Origin: Chlamydiia bacterium
GTDB taxonomy: Bacteria; Chlamydiota; Chlamydiia; Chlamydiales; JAAZZY01
DNA: 17,870 bases
Assembly: GCA_014239035.1 (NCBI GenBank)
Contig: JAAZZY010000023.1
Coordinates: 1-17,870 of the forward strand
Reading direction: 5' to 3'
In this document: positions 1 through 7,683 of the stretch, piece after piece
Numbering within the stretch: the first letter of the stretch is position 1
How the letters are laid out: the number at the start of each line of letters is the position of its first letter
Made by a program: the position numbers and the translations under genes
Notes under the pieces: generated by a model
What the model saw: only the letters and a program-made list of their open reading frames with translations
Told to the model about the DNA's origin: nothing
Database searches by the model: none

Positions 1-21
1 AATTAAGAAACTTACCTAGAT

Positions 22-58
22 AAATGCCCTCACAAATTTTTGTTGGGGCATTTTTTTG
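22..58 (+). terminator. Rho-independent terminator of an off-window plus-strand gene
   Basis: AAATGCCC (22-29) pairs with GGGCATTT (46-53). The stem continues past one mismatch with ACAAA/TTTGT, and a run of seven T (51-57) follows on the plus strand. The polarity suits a plus-strand gene ending left of the window, converging on pdxH, whose stop codon (59-61) touches the T-run. On the minus strand the stem is followed only by a weak TTTATCT, so it may end pdxH transcripts less efficiently. Confidence 0.8.
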
Positions 59-703
59 TTATGGAGAAAGTTGCTTGATGACCCACTCTCCTTTTTCTAG
101 GAAGTAGCAGTAGCGTATGTTCAGGCGCCCTTGCCCGCCCTGCCAGAATTCAATTTGAGTAGGCTTAAGTAAAAAACCACCCCAATATTCTGGTATGGGA
201 AGCTCTTTGCCTTTGTATTTTGAATCAAACTCTTCAATTTTTTCGACGATCTCTTTAAGAGACTGAATTTCCTGATCTTGCTTTGAAGAAAGCGCAAGAA
301 GTTGGTTTAATCTTGGTCTTGAATAAAAGTATTTTTCCGACTCCTTCGCCTCAAGTTTTTTGACTTGTCCCACAATGGAAATCTGCCTATTTAGCATGGC
401 CCAATAAAATGTCAGAGCAGCATTTGGATTCTCGCTAATATCAAGCCCTTTTCGACTTTCATAGTTGCTAAAGAAAACAAAACCACCCTTGTCTAGGTAT
501 TTGAGTAAAACAGTACGTGCTGTTACGCGGCCTTCCTTAGAAGAGGTAGAAAGAGTCATTGCATTTCCATCAAGAATCTGCTTTTCCTTAACCTCTGAAA
601 ACCAAGAAGTGCAAAGATCTAGGGGATCTTTAGGCAAATCCTTTTTAGTAATGGTGATTTCATCTTCTTTGAAAGTGCGCCTAAAATTAGAGAAGTCTAC
701 CAT
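59..703 (-). CDS. pdxH: Pyridoxamine/pyridoxine 5'-phosphate oxidase (PdxH), atypical substrate site
   Basis: This 214-residue protein matches the length and layout of the FMN-dependent enzyme that oxidises PNP or PMP to pyridoxal 5'-phosphate in the cytosol. FMN-site landmarks are present: R63-x4-K68 in the RTVLLK block, the NYESRKG block at 80-86, and RQ at 106-107. The C-terminal block WGGF...EFWQGG and the terminal WVIKQLSP are typical. By comparison with E. coli PdxH from memory, Y125 and R129 (Y129, R133) are kept. Two PLP-contacting residues differ: Ser137 is N133 and His199 is N195, so the usual RLHDR reads RLNIR. The gene overlaps the stop of tal by one base (TAATG), with AAAGGA (complement of 706-711) as ribosome binding site, so the two are translationally coupled. 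Family assignment is secure; full activity is uncertain. Confidence 0.9.
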   Translation of the reverse strand: MVDFSNFRRTFKEDEITITKKDLPKDPLDLCTSWFSEVKEKQILDGNAMTLSTSSKEGRVTARTVLLKYLDKGGFVFFSNYESRKGLDISENPNAALTFYWAMLNRQISIVGQVKKLEAKESEKYFYSRPRLNQLLALSSKQDQEIQSLKEIVEKIEEFDSKYKGKELPIPEYWGGFLLKPTQIEFWQGGQGRLNIRYCYFLEKGEWVIKQLSP

Positions 704-1674
704 TATCCTTTCTGAATTTTTTCGTGAATGAATTTTTCAAGCTTGATCAAATCAGCTGTAAACTTGCGAATACCTTCTGCTAATTTCTCAATGCCCATTG
801 GATTGTCATTGAGGGCAAATCGGAAAGCTTTTTCATCATATGAGATCTTTTTGATGTCGGTTTCTTTTGCCTTTTCAGCATGCAGCTTCTGCACAAGGTC
901 TCCCTCTGCATTTTGAAGCTCTTCTAGGTATTTAGGGGCAATAGTTAAAAGATCACAGCCAGCCAGTTCAATAATCTCATCTACATTGCGAAAGCTTGCA
1001 CCCATAATTTCTGTATTATAGCCAAACTTTTTGTAGTAGTTGAAGATTTCAGTTACAGACAATACTCCAGGATCTTCTGTAGGTGGGTAACTTTCTTTGT
1101 TTTCGCTTTTCTTATACCAGTCTAAAATGCGGCCTACAAAAGGAGAGATAAGTGTCGCACCAGCCTCTGCTGCGCAGACGGCTTGAGGCATGCAAAACAA
1201 TAGGGTCATGTTGCAGTGAATCCCTTCTTTTTCAAGCTGCTCTGCAGCTTTTATCCCTTCCCAGGTCGAAGCCAATTTTATTAGGATTCGTTTTCGGTCA
1301 ATTCCTGCTTTCTCGTACAGGGAAATTAGCTTATGAGCTTTATCAATGCTGCCTTGGATATCAAAAGATAAGCGTGCATCTACTTCAGTAGAAACTCTAC
1401 GTGGGACAATTTTTAAAATTTCACTACCAAAGTTGACCATCAGTTTGTCAATAATATGAGACTTTTGAGATTCGAAATCTTGTGCTTGAGATTGGCCATA
1501 ATGGATGGCTTCTTCTACAAGGCTTTGATATTCCATTTGTTCGGTGGCGGCTTTAAAAATAAGTGAAGGATTCGTTGTCGCATCAGTTGGCTGATATTTT
1601 TTTATAGAGTTGAAGTCTCCCGTATCTGCCACAACAGTTGTCATTTCTTTAAGTTTTTCTAATTTATTAGCCAT
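703..1674 (-). CDS. tal: Transaldolase
   Basis: This 323-residue class I aldolase belongs to the non-oxidative pentose phosphate pathway. It moves a dihydroxyacetone unit between sedoheptulose 7-phosphate and glyceraldehyde 3-phosphate. The sequence is close to E. coli TalB throughout: VVADTGD (14-20, with D17), DATTNPSL (31-38, with N35), TEVDARLSFD (96-105, with E97) and ILIKLASTWEGI (130-141). K133 in the last block corresponds to the Schiff-base lysine K132 of TalB. The start is ATG at 1674, with AGAGGA about 5 bases upstream and an extended -10 promoter. Its place next to the zinc-ribbon gene and the ATPase genes matches the C. trachomatis CT313 locus as I remember it. pdxH follows in the same transcript. 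Confidence 0.97.
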   Translation of the reverse strand: MANKLEKLKEMTTVVADTGDFNSIKKYQPTDATTNPSLIFKAATEQMEYQSLVEEAIHYGQSQAQDFESQKSHIIDKLMVNFGSEILKIVPRRVSTEVDARLSFDIQGSIDKAHKLISLYEKAGIDRKRILIKLASTWEGIKAAEQLEKEGIHCNMTLLFCMPQAVCAAEAGATLISPFVGRILDWYKKSENKESYPPTEDPGVLSVTEIFNYYKKFGYNTEIMGASFRNVDEIIELAGCDLLTIAPKYLEELQNAEGDLVQKLHAEKAKETDIKKISYDEKAFRFALNDNPMGIEKLAEGIRKFTADLIKLEKFIHEKIQKG

Positions 1675-1710
1675 ACGTTCCTCTAAAAGATATTAATTGA
1701 ATATTTTTTT

Positions 1711-1719
1711 ATTATATCA
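1711..1719 (-). promoter_or_regulatory. Extended -10 promoter for tal-pdxH
   Basis: Read on the minus strand, TGATATAAT gives a perfect TATAAT (complement of 1711-1716) preceded by the TGn extension. There is no good -35 hexamer 16-18 bases upstream, which is common for extended -10 promoters. It lies about 37 bases upstream of the tal start codon. Confidence 0.6.
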
Positions 1720-1757
1720 TGGAGCCATTTATTGGCTAGATCTTATGATGGCAATTT

Positions 1758-2138
1758 CTAATTGCTCAGTGAAAGGCCATTGAGTGTGTTTACTCGAAAG
1801 CCAATGGAAGTTTTTTCTCCACCTACATTAAGTTCTAAGACAGAGCTTAGCCTTGTCAAGAGAAGTTGGAAGGGGATTTTAACTTGATGTGGGCCAACAT
1901 CAATGGCGATGGCAGCTTGACCGAAGATGCTTTTTGATTCTTGGATTTGCCTACATAAGGCTTCAAATTGCTTAAGCTGCTCTAAAATTTGAGCGCCTAG
2001 TACATATTTTTTCTCGCACTTTTCGCATTTGATAGTTTTAGATAGGTTTTGGTTTTCTAAAACAGAGAAGTGCACAGGGAAACCACACTTGCGGCACTTG
2101 AACTCTAAATTGGCATTTCTCTTTTTAGTGGTATCCAT
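1758..2138 (-). CDS. Small zinc-ribbon protein (CxxC-x19-CxxC), function unknown
   Basis: This 126-residue protein has an N-terminal zinc ribbon: C15-x2-C18 and C38-x2-C41, each pair within a lysine-rich strand. A predicted helix follows at about 48-65 (EQLKQFEALCRQIQ), then a beta-rich C-terminal half with no motif I recognise. The reading frame extends to a TTG at 2144, but the ATG two codons downstream (2138) is preferred because neither site has a strong Shine-Dalgarno. The position between tal and the ATPase block matches C. trachomatis CT312, annotated as a predicted ferredoxin as I recall. I see no iron-sulfur cluster signature, only a metal-binding ribbon. It may bind nucleic acid or act as a structural zinc protein; the function is not established. 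Confidence 0.8.
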   Translation of the reverse strand: MDTTKKRNANLEFKCRKCGFPVHFSVLENQNLSKTIKCEKCEKKYVLGAQILEQLKQFEALCRQIQESKSIFGQAAIAIDVGPHQVKIPFQLLLTRLSSVLELNVGGEKTSIGFRVNTLNGLSLSN

Positions 2139-2161
2139 GAACAACTTTTGTTTAAACTAAG

Positions 2162-2189
2162 TTTATATTGAGACGTTGATATTTTTCAA
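2162..2189 (-). promoter_or_regulatory. Sigma70/66-type promoter for the zinc-ribbon gene
   Basis: On the minus strand, TTGAAA (complement of 2184-2189) is followed after 16 bases by TATAAA (complement of 2162-2167). The -10 ends about 24 bases before the ATG at 2138. This suggests that the zinc-ribbon gene is transcribed separately from the two unknown genes upstream. Confidence 0.6.
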
Positions 2190-2198
2190 TGATTCAAT

Positions 2199-3341
2199 TC
2201 AAAGTTCAATATTTTGCTTTGGTTTAATGATTCGAAAAACGAGCTGAATCTCATATTCAATATCTGGATATTGATTTTCAAGGCCATGTTCAGCAAGAAA
2301 AGCTTGCATAGCGCGAGCGTGATTTTGAATCACTTTCCAATTATCTAAAGAACGCTTTTCATCATAAGTTTCCTTTAACGTTTTTAGCACAAACATCTTA
2401 TCGAAAATTGTTATTATCTTAGCAGAAACAGTCCTTGCATGGTTAAGGTTGTTAGCAGCACTTGTTAATTCTTCACGGAAATGTGCTTGCATTTGAAAAG
2501 CTTTTTTCTTGTGAGAGTGCTGAGCAGCATTTTGTCTTGAAAGCTCACTATCAATTTCAGTTGCAGTAATAGATGAATAAACATCTCCCTGCTTATAAGC
2601 ACCAGGGTATACCTTAGTTTTCCAGTGCACTAAGCTTTCAGGAGACGTCTCTTCAGGAAGTTCACCTGAACAAAGTGTATTTCTCCAATAAGTATTTTCG
2701 GATTGTGTGCAGAAATTTTCTCTCATATGTATCTCCCAATATTTTCGAATTTCCCACGAATTAAAATGTCGACCAGAGGTCTTAGTATGTGAATCCTCTG
2801 AATAAACTAAGTAAGAGCCAAAATTTTGAACTTTGAAAGGTAATTGACTTAGATCAGAAACATGTGGCGGGCACATTCTAAAAATCTCTGTGGAAATGAG
2901 CTCTGCAAAATAGTTGATCATTTGTTTGCAAACGACAAACCTTTCTCTATTGAGAGGTTTGTCGAGTTTAAAATCACATCTAGGAAGAACATTTTCATGA
3001 TGCTGCCAAAAGATATAATCGTACACATTGTTCTTAAATGTTTTTCCTTCAGGGTACTCATACTTTTCCATTGAAGAAATAAGAATGTCTGCAACGTTTG
3101 CAACGTTTAGTGCAAGCTTTGCTAGGCTAAAGACTAGCTCATTGAGAACTCCACTATGATCAGTTGAATTGTGTAATCTTTGAGAAACGACTTTATCAAG
3201 AAGAGCATTAAGTTTCTCAGAGGTGCCTCCTTGGATTTTTAAAACGTTTTGATATAGATTTTGAAGAGGCCAACATTCAGGAATCGTGGGCAAGTTGCTC
3301 CACTGTGGTAATGTTGTGCCAGTAGTTACTTCACCCGTCAT
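2199..3341 (-). CDS. Uncharacterised 380-residue protein, second gene of a two-gene operon
   Basis: I do not recognise a family. The protein is soluble-looking, with no signal peptide or membrane segment, and rich in aromatic residues, histidine and asparagine in its middle (about 95-260). A helical N-terminal part (about 35-90) contains a hydrophobic helix around LVFSLAKLALNVANVADILI. A probable coiled or helical segment lies at about 270-320. The ATG start at 3341 has only a weak GAAGA upstream. It begins 22 bases after the stop of the preceding unknown gene on the same strand, so the two are probably co-transcribed. In genus Chlamydia I remember only one unassigned gene (CT311) in the comparable place, so this pair looks lineage-specific. 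Function unknown. Confidence 0.75.
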   Translation of the reverse strand: MTGEVTTGTTLPQWSNLPTIPECWPLQNLYQNVLKIQGGTSEKLNALLDKVVSQRLHNSTDHSGVLNELVFSLAKLALNVANVADILISSMEKYEYPEGKTFKNNVYDYIFWQHHENVLPRCDFKLDKPLNRERFVVCKQMINYFAELISTEIFRMCPPHVSDLSQLPFKVQNFGSYLVYSEDSHTKTSGRHFNSWEIRKYWEIHMRENFCTQSENTYWRNTLCSGELPEETSPESLVHWKTKVYPGAYKQGDVYSSITATEIDSELSRQNAAQHSHKKKAFQMQAHFREELTSAANNLNHARTVSAKIITIFDKMFVLKTLKETYDEKRSLDNWKVIQNHARAMQAFLAEHGLENQYPDIEYEIQLVFRIIKPKQNIEL

Positions 3342-3363
3342 AGAAAATCTTCGTTAGCAGTTT

Positions 3364-4263
3364 CTAAAGGTCTTCTCTGCCTTCAAGATCAAGTTGAATG
3401 TTAGTTTCAGTAGGTGGAATTAGAGCCTCTTGAATTTCATCTAAAACTTTTGATGGAATCCTTTGGCTTATGATGCCCAAAACTGTTTTTTGCCATTCTC
3501 CTACGTTGCTTGGATGCTTTGGCGCTGCATCTGTGCAAAAAGTACTGCTAGGATTGGAGTCGCAAAAAGTCCCTTTAAATCTGTTGTCCCAGTCTTTGCG
3601 CACGTTTGCAGGATTGAAAGAAAGGTTTACATTGCCTTTTTCTGCGGCAAGTAAAAAAGTTCCTAAATTTTCCATGTATTTTGATGCTACAGGCTCAATA
3701 CCTGCTTTCAATACAGTTTTGCAGCGATCTTTGAGTTTATTCACTTCAGTTTCTGCAAAGAAGGCTCTCGCTGCACCGCAAAAAGTAAAGGCTTCACGGT
3801 CTATTGTTGTAGGGCTAGAATTGCAATCAATCAGATCTGGTGCAGGATCCTTAACAAAACTTAATATCCAGCTAGCCAACCTTGTAAGGGGTGAGAAGGC
3901 AGTGCTGACGACATAACTCCCTGCCGAGAGTGTATTCATGATGAAACCAGGGTTTGGGTCTGTGCAGTAGTTGTCAAGATTAGATTGGACACCTTGGTAA
4001 GATAAGAGGGTGGAAAGCAAGACTTGTGCTAGCCGATTAGTTCGCGTATCTGGATCAAAAGTATTTGCAGCGTCAACTCTTGTATCATAGTTCCCAAGAA
4101 TTTCTTCTCTAAATGCCCCAGCATTCATTTTTGCCATCCCGATGATTTGAGTTGCGTGCCCTAGAGCTTGTGGGCAATTTGAAAGTAAACTCTCAAACTC
4201 AGGAGATAGAGTTCCTGAACTGTGTATGTTTGTATAGGGTGCGCTAACTGATAATCCATTCAT
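3364..4263 (-). CDS. Uncharacterised cysteine-containing protein, first gene of a two-gene operon
   Basis: The longest frame runs to a TTG at 4275, but that TTG overlaps the Shine-Dalgarno GGAGGG (complement of 4268-4273). The real start is the ATG at 4263, giving 299 residues. The protein has seven cysteines (30, 100, 147, 162, 181, 234, 243) and a moderately hydrophobic stretch at about 111-137 (between TLSAG and SFVKD). It may be an amphipathic or membrane-touching helix pair, but is not a clear transmembrane helix. The N-terminus is Ser/Thr/Gly/Asn-rich with few charges. That resembles many type III-secreted chlamydial proteins but is not diagnostic. No family recognised. It is transcribed away from atpE, and its promoter must lie in 4264-4481; I see no convincing hexamer pair. 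Confidence 0.75.
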   Translation of the reverse strand: MNGLSVSAPYTNIHSSGTLSPEFESLLSNCPQALGHATQIIGMAKMNAGAFREEILGNYDTRVDAANTFDPDTRTNRLAQVLLSTLLSYQGVQSNLDNYCTDPNPGFIMNTLSAGSYVVSTAFSPLTRLASWILSFVKDPAPDLIDCNSSPTTIDREAFTFCGAARAFFAETEVNKLKDRCKTVLKAGIEPVASKYMENLGTFLLAAEKGNVNLSFNPANVRKDWDNRFKGTFCDSNPSSTFCTDAAPKHPSNVGEWQKTVLGIISQRIPSKVLDEIQEALIPPTETNIQLDLEGREDL

Positions 4264-4412
4264 AATTCCCTCCAAAGGACAGCATTGAAATTTCTTCTTT
4301 AAAAAGTGTAGGCGATAACTATAAAAAAACCTATTATTTTTTACTCATTTTTTGAATTGAAATGAAAAATAGCAAAATACAAATAAAGAAGAGCTCTATC
4401 ATATTTTTTTTA

Positions 4413-4441
4413 TTGAAAAATTTGGCATTTTTATTGATAAT
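4413..4441 (+). promoter_or_regulatory. Promoter of the V-type ATPase operon
   Basis: TTGAAA (4413-4418), a 17-base spacer, then GATAAT (4436-4441) is close to the sigma70/66 consensus. Predicted initiation is near 4448, about 34 bases before the atpE ATG at 4482. The 218-base gap between the divergent genes holds nothing else that I can assign. Confidence 0.75.
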
Positions 4442-4481
4442 CTCGTCCAATTTAATTAAGAAGTTACTCCAGAGATAAAAA

Positions 4482-5111
4482 ATGGATACACTAGAGAAAG
4501 GTAAAAGTAAATTAGGTGAGATTTGTGAAATCTTGCGCAAGGAAACATTGGAGCCAGCTCAAAGTGAAGCAGGGCAAATTGTTGAAAATGCGAAGCAAGA
4601 GGGTCAAAAGATTATAGATCATGCTAGTGCTGAAGCCAAACACATCATCGACGATGCTCACGGGAAAGTAGAACAGGAGAGGAAACTTTTTGTAAGTTCT
4701 ATGGATCTCGGCTCAAAGCAAGCGTTTAATCAGCTTAGAGAAAAAATTCAGGATCATCTTTTTGACGATCAACTTACAGAGTTTGCATCTGCTGCAATGG
4801 AAAAGGGGGAGCTTGTAGCAAAGCTTGTCGCGGCAGTTGTCAACGCAGTTGAAAAAGATGGCTTGAATTCCAATCTGACTATTGCTCTAGCTGACTCTAT
4901 CAGCTCAGAAGAGGTCAGTAAGAGCTTAGTTGCGCAAGCAGCAGAGAAAATTAAAAAGGGTGAAATTTCAATGGAATCGATCTCTAAAGGGGCGAAAGTG
5001 TCTATTAAAGATCAAAGAGTGACTATTGATATTTCTCAGCAATCTCTCAAAGAGCTTATGGGAAGTTTTCTTCGCGACTCTTTCAGGGAAATTTTATTTA
5101 AAAATGTATAA
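4482..5111 (+). CDS. atpE: V-type ATP synthase subunit E (peripheral stalk)
   Basis: This 209-residue protein has the subunit E layout. A long charged alpha-helix (about 1-75) is rich in Glu, Lys and Ala, with the typical SEAGQIVENAKQEGQKII pattern. A globular C-terminal domain binds the top of the A3B3 head and ends in LRDSFREILF. It forms the peripheral stator that stops the catalytic head from rotating with the central stalk. It is the first gene of the operon, directly downstream of the promoter at 4413-4441. The length is that of the chlamydial AtpE family. No frame problems seen. Confidence 0.93.
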   Translation: MDTLEKGKSKLGEICEILRKETLEPAQSEAGQIVENAKQEGQKIIDHASAEAKHIIDDAHGKVEQERKLFVSSMDLGSKQAFNQLREKIQDHLFDDQLTEFASAAMEKGELVAKLVAAVVNAVEKDGLNSNLTIALADSISSEEVSKSLVAQAAEKIKKGEISMESISKGAKVSIKDQRVTIDISQQSLKELMGSFLRDSFREILFKNV

Positions 5112-5128
5112 TTAGGTAATGTCTTCGG

Positions 5129-5914
5129 GTGATTCGCTATTATTTTTTAGCTTCTCTGCTTCCTACTTCTCTCACGCTTGGGAGTACTCCTGATATTCCC
5201 TTATGGGAATTCAATCAGCTATGCAAGCAGAACCTCAATGATGCTGACCTTAAAAAGATGCAGGCTATTCGCCGCTATATTGACATCCAAAACTTGCGCC
5301 CTTTGTGGCAGCGGAAAGACCTTGACCCTCACGGTAACTATACAAGTAAAGAGCTTGAGACACACCTTCTTTTAGAGGAAGGGTTTCCAGACTATGTTTT
5401 TGAATTTTTAAGACAGCACGAGTCTATTGAAGAGAGACTAGATTTTTTCCCAAAACTATTATCGCAATTTTATGAAGAAGAAATCACACAGTCGAAGCAT
5501 TTTTTAAAAAACTTTTTGATCTTTGAACGAACCTGGCGTTTTGTCATCATGGCGATGAGAACAAAAACATTTAAAAGGGATTTGACTTGGGAGTTGCAGT
5601 ATGAAGATCCTCATGAAGAGTGTGTAGAACTTATCGTGGCTCAAAAAGATCACAACGAATTTATCCCCCCAGAAGGATACGAAGAATTAAAAAAGATATA
5701 CGATGAATTTAAGTTTGAACCTTTGAAGTTACATTGGGAAGTATGTCAGTGGAGGCTAAAGAAAATACCAACCTTAGTCGAGGGAGGGAGCTTTTCAGTA
5801 GATAACATTTTATGTTATCTGTCTCAGCTGATCATCGTTGAAAATTGGTTAAAGCTCAATCACGATCAAGGAATGATCATTGTAGAGAACATAATGAAGG
5901 AACAGCAAGTATGA
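5129..5914 (+). CDS. DUF2764 / CT309-like protein, probable subunit C equivalent of the V-ATPase
   Basis: This 261-residue protein has the N-terminal signature of the DUF2764 family (YYFLASLLP at 4-12). The family sits between atpE and atpA in Chlamydiae and Bacteroidetes. It is helical and rich in Trp, Glu and Lys. By position and size it probably replaces subunit C, which links the central stalk to the membrane rotor; this is inference, not shown by a motif. An in-frame TAA at 5117-5119 forces a GTG start at 5129. The ATG at 5119 is out of frame. No good Shine-Dalgarno lies at normal distance (AGG at 5114-5116 is 12 bases away), so translation may depend on coupling to atpE, which ends 17 bases upstream. 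The stop overlaps the atpA start (ATGA, 5911-5914). Confidence 0.85.
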   Translation: MIRYYFLASLLPTSLTLGSTPDIPLWEFNQLCKQNLNDADLKKMQAIRRYIDIQNLRPLWQRKDLDPHGNYTSKELETHLLLEEGFPDYVFEFLRQHESIEERLDFFPKLLSQFYEEEITQSKHFLKNFLIFERTWRFVIMAMRTKTFKRDLTWELQYEDPHEECVELIVAQKDHNEFIPPEGYEELKKIYDEFKFEPLKLHWEVCQWRLKKIPTLVEGGSFSVDNILCYLSQLIIVENWLKLNHDQGMIIVENIMKEQQV

Positions 5915-7683
5915 CACAAAATACAACAGGGGCAGTGGTAAAAGCTTTCGGGAACCTATTGCAGGTGCGCTTTGAAGGTAATATTCGCCAGGGTGAAGTT
6001 GCTATGATTGAAGTAGGACACCAGAACCTTAAGGCTGAAGTTATTGAGATCGTAGGTGATGAAGCCAAACTCCAGGTGTATGAAGATACGCGAGGTATTG
6101 GTCTGGGAACCAAGGTTCATTTTCATGGAGACTTACTCGAAGCAGAACTCGGACCAGGACTACTTCAATGCGTTGTAGATGGCCTTCAAAATCCATTGGA
6201 GAAATTAGCACAAGAGACAGGTCTTTTCCTTACTCGTGGTGTTTATATCCCTGCAATTGATAGAAAAAAAGAGTGGGACTACAAGCCTGTTGCAAAAGTT
6301 GGAGATGAATTAATTAGGGGGGGTACTCTAGGTACAACTCAAGAAACTCATTTTGAGCATCGTATTATGGTTCCATTTTCTTTCTATGGAAAAGTTACAC
6401 TCACAGAGGTAACAACTGCAGGGAAATATAATGTTGATCATGTTGTAGCCAAAGGAAAAGATGAGCATGGTAATAAACTTAGTTTTACTATGGTTCAAAA
6501 ATGGCCGGTCAAAAACGCTCTGATCCAAGGGAAAAAAATTAAAGCTTCTAAAATGATGAGTTGTGGGTTGCGTATCGTGGATACTCAATTTCCTCTTGTT
6601 CAGGGAGGGACTTTTTGTACTCCAGGCCCTTTTGGTGCAGGGAAGACAGTTCTTCAACACCATTTATCAAAGTTTTCAAAAGTAGATATCGTTGTTGTAG
6701 CAGCCTGTGGAGAGCGTGCAGGAGAAGTTGTGGAGATCTTAAAAGAGTTTCCGCACTTAGATGACCCCAATAGTGACGGGGCCCTCATGGAGAGAACAGT
6801 CATTATTTGTAATACATCTTCAATGCCAGTTGCAGCGCGTGAATCTTCAATTTATTTGGGAGTGACCATTGCTGAATACTACAGACAGATGGGTTTAAAT
6901 GTCCTTCTATTAGCAGACTCTACATCACGCTGGGCTCAGGCTCTTCGTGAAATGTCGGGGCGATTAGAAGAGATTCCTGGTGAAGAGGCATTTCCAGCCT
7001 ATCTAGCATCGAGAATAGCCGCTTTTTATGAGCGAGCAGGTGCATTAGAAGTGGAGGGGGATAAAGTAGGAACTATTACCATTGGCGGAGCTGTTTCTCC
7101 TGCAGGAGGAAACTTCGAAGAGCCTGTTACGCAAGCAACACTTGCAGTAGTTGGAGCATTTTTGGGTCTTTCTCGTGCTCGATCAGATGCGCGTAGATAT
7201 CCTGCAATCGATCCCCTGATGTCATGGTCTAAATACGTAGACATCGTCAACAGCGATTTAGAAGCTGAATTTTCAGGGTGGTCACAGAAGGTCTATCAAG
7301 CTGATCGTACTTTGCTAGAGGGAGACGAAATAGGTAAGCGGATGGAAGTTATCGGAGAGGAAGGCACGGCGATAGAAGATTTTATTGTCTACTTAAAGGG
7401 CGAACTCTATGACTTTAGCTACCTTCAACAGAATGCCTTTGATGTCGAAGATTCATTCTGCCCCTTAAACAGACAGCTTATTTTATTTAAATTGATCTCT
7501 GAAATATTTGAAACACCTTTTGAATTCAGTACGCATGATGAGGCCAGAGGATATTTTTTAAAACTCCAAAATAATCTTAAAAACCTTAACTTTACCGAAT
7601 TTGAGTCAGAGAAGTACAATCAGATAATGGCAGATATTAGGCATCATCTCGATGAAGCGGAAAAACAAGGAGTGGCATCGTAA
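5911..7683 (+). CDS. atpA: V-type ATP synthase catalytic subunit A
   Basis: The frame is open from 5845, but the start is ATG 5911, preceded by AAGGA and overlapping the upstream stop, giving 590 residues, the usual length. This is the ATP-hydrolysing or ATP-making subunit of the A3B3 hexamer. The Walker A loop is GPFGAGKT at 239-246 with K245. GERAGE at 267-272 carries the catalytic-site Glu/Arg region. SRWAQALREMSGRLEEIPG follows, where most V-type A subunits have SRWAEALRE. The A-specific non-homologous insert precedes the P-loop (about 115-200), separating it from F-type beta and V-type B. The gene is joined to atpB by a TAATG overlap. Confidence 0.97.
   Translation: MTQNTTGAVVKAFGNLLQVRFEGNIRQGEVAMIEVGHQNLKAEVIEIVGDEAKLQVYEDTRGIGLGTKVHFHGDLLEAELGPGLLQCVVDGLQNPLEKLAQETGLFLTRGVYIPAIDRKKEWDYKPVAKVGDELIRGGTLGTTQETHFEHRIMVPFSFYGKVTLTEVTTAGKYNVDHVVAKGKDEHGNKLSFTMVQKWPVKNALIQGKKIKASKMMSCGLRIVDTQFPLVQGGTFCTPGPFGAGKTVLQHHLSKFSKVDIVVVAACGERAGEVVEILKEFPHLDDPNSDGALMERTVIICNTSSMPVAARESSIYLGVTIAEYYRQMGLNVLLLADSTSRWAQALREMSGRLEEIPGEEAFPAYLASRIAAFYERAGALEVEGDKVGTITIGGAVSPAGGNFEEPVTQATLAVVGAFLGLSRARSDARRYPAIDPLMSWSKYVDIVNSDLEAEFSGWSQKVYQADRTLLEGDEIGKRMEVIGEEGTAIEDFIVYLKGELYDFSYLQQNAFDVEDSFCPLNRQLILFKLISEIFETPFEFSTHDEARGYFLKLQNNLKNLNFTEFESEKYNQIMADIRHHLDEAEKQGVAS

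Noticed and set aside
3470..3916. 148-residue plus-strand frame opposite the cysteine-containing gene
   Set aside because: It lies wholly inside the minus-strand gene, which has a strong Shine-Dalgarno and operon context; this frame has neither.
4334..4540. 68-residue minus-strand frame crossing the atpE start
   Set aside because: Composition is driven by AT-rich intergenic DNA, it has no ribosome binding site, and it overlaps the operon promoter and atpE.
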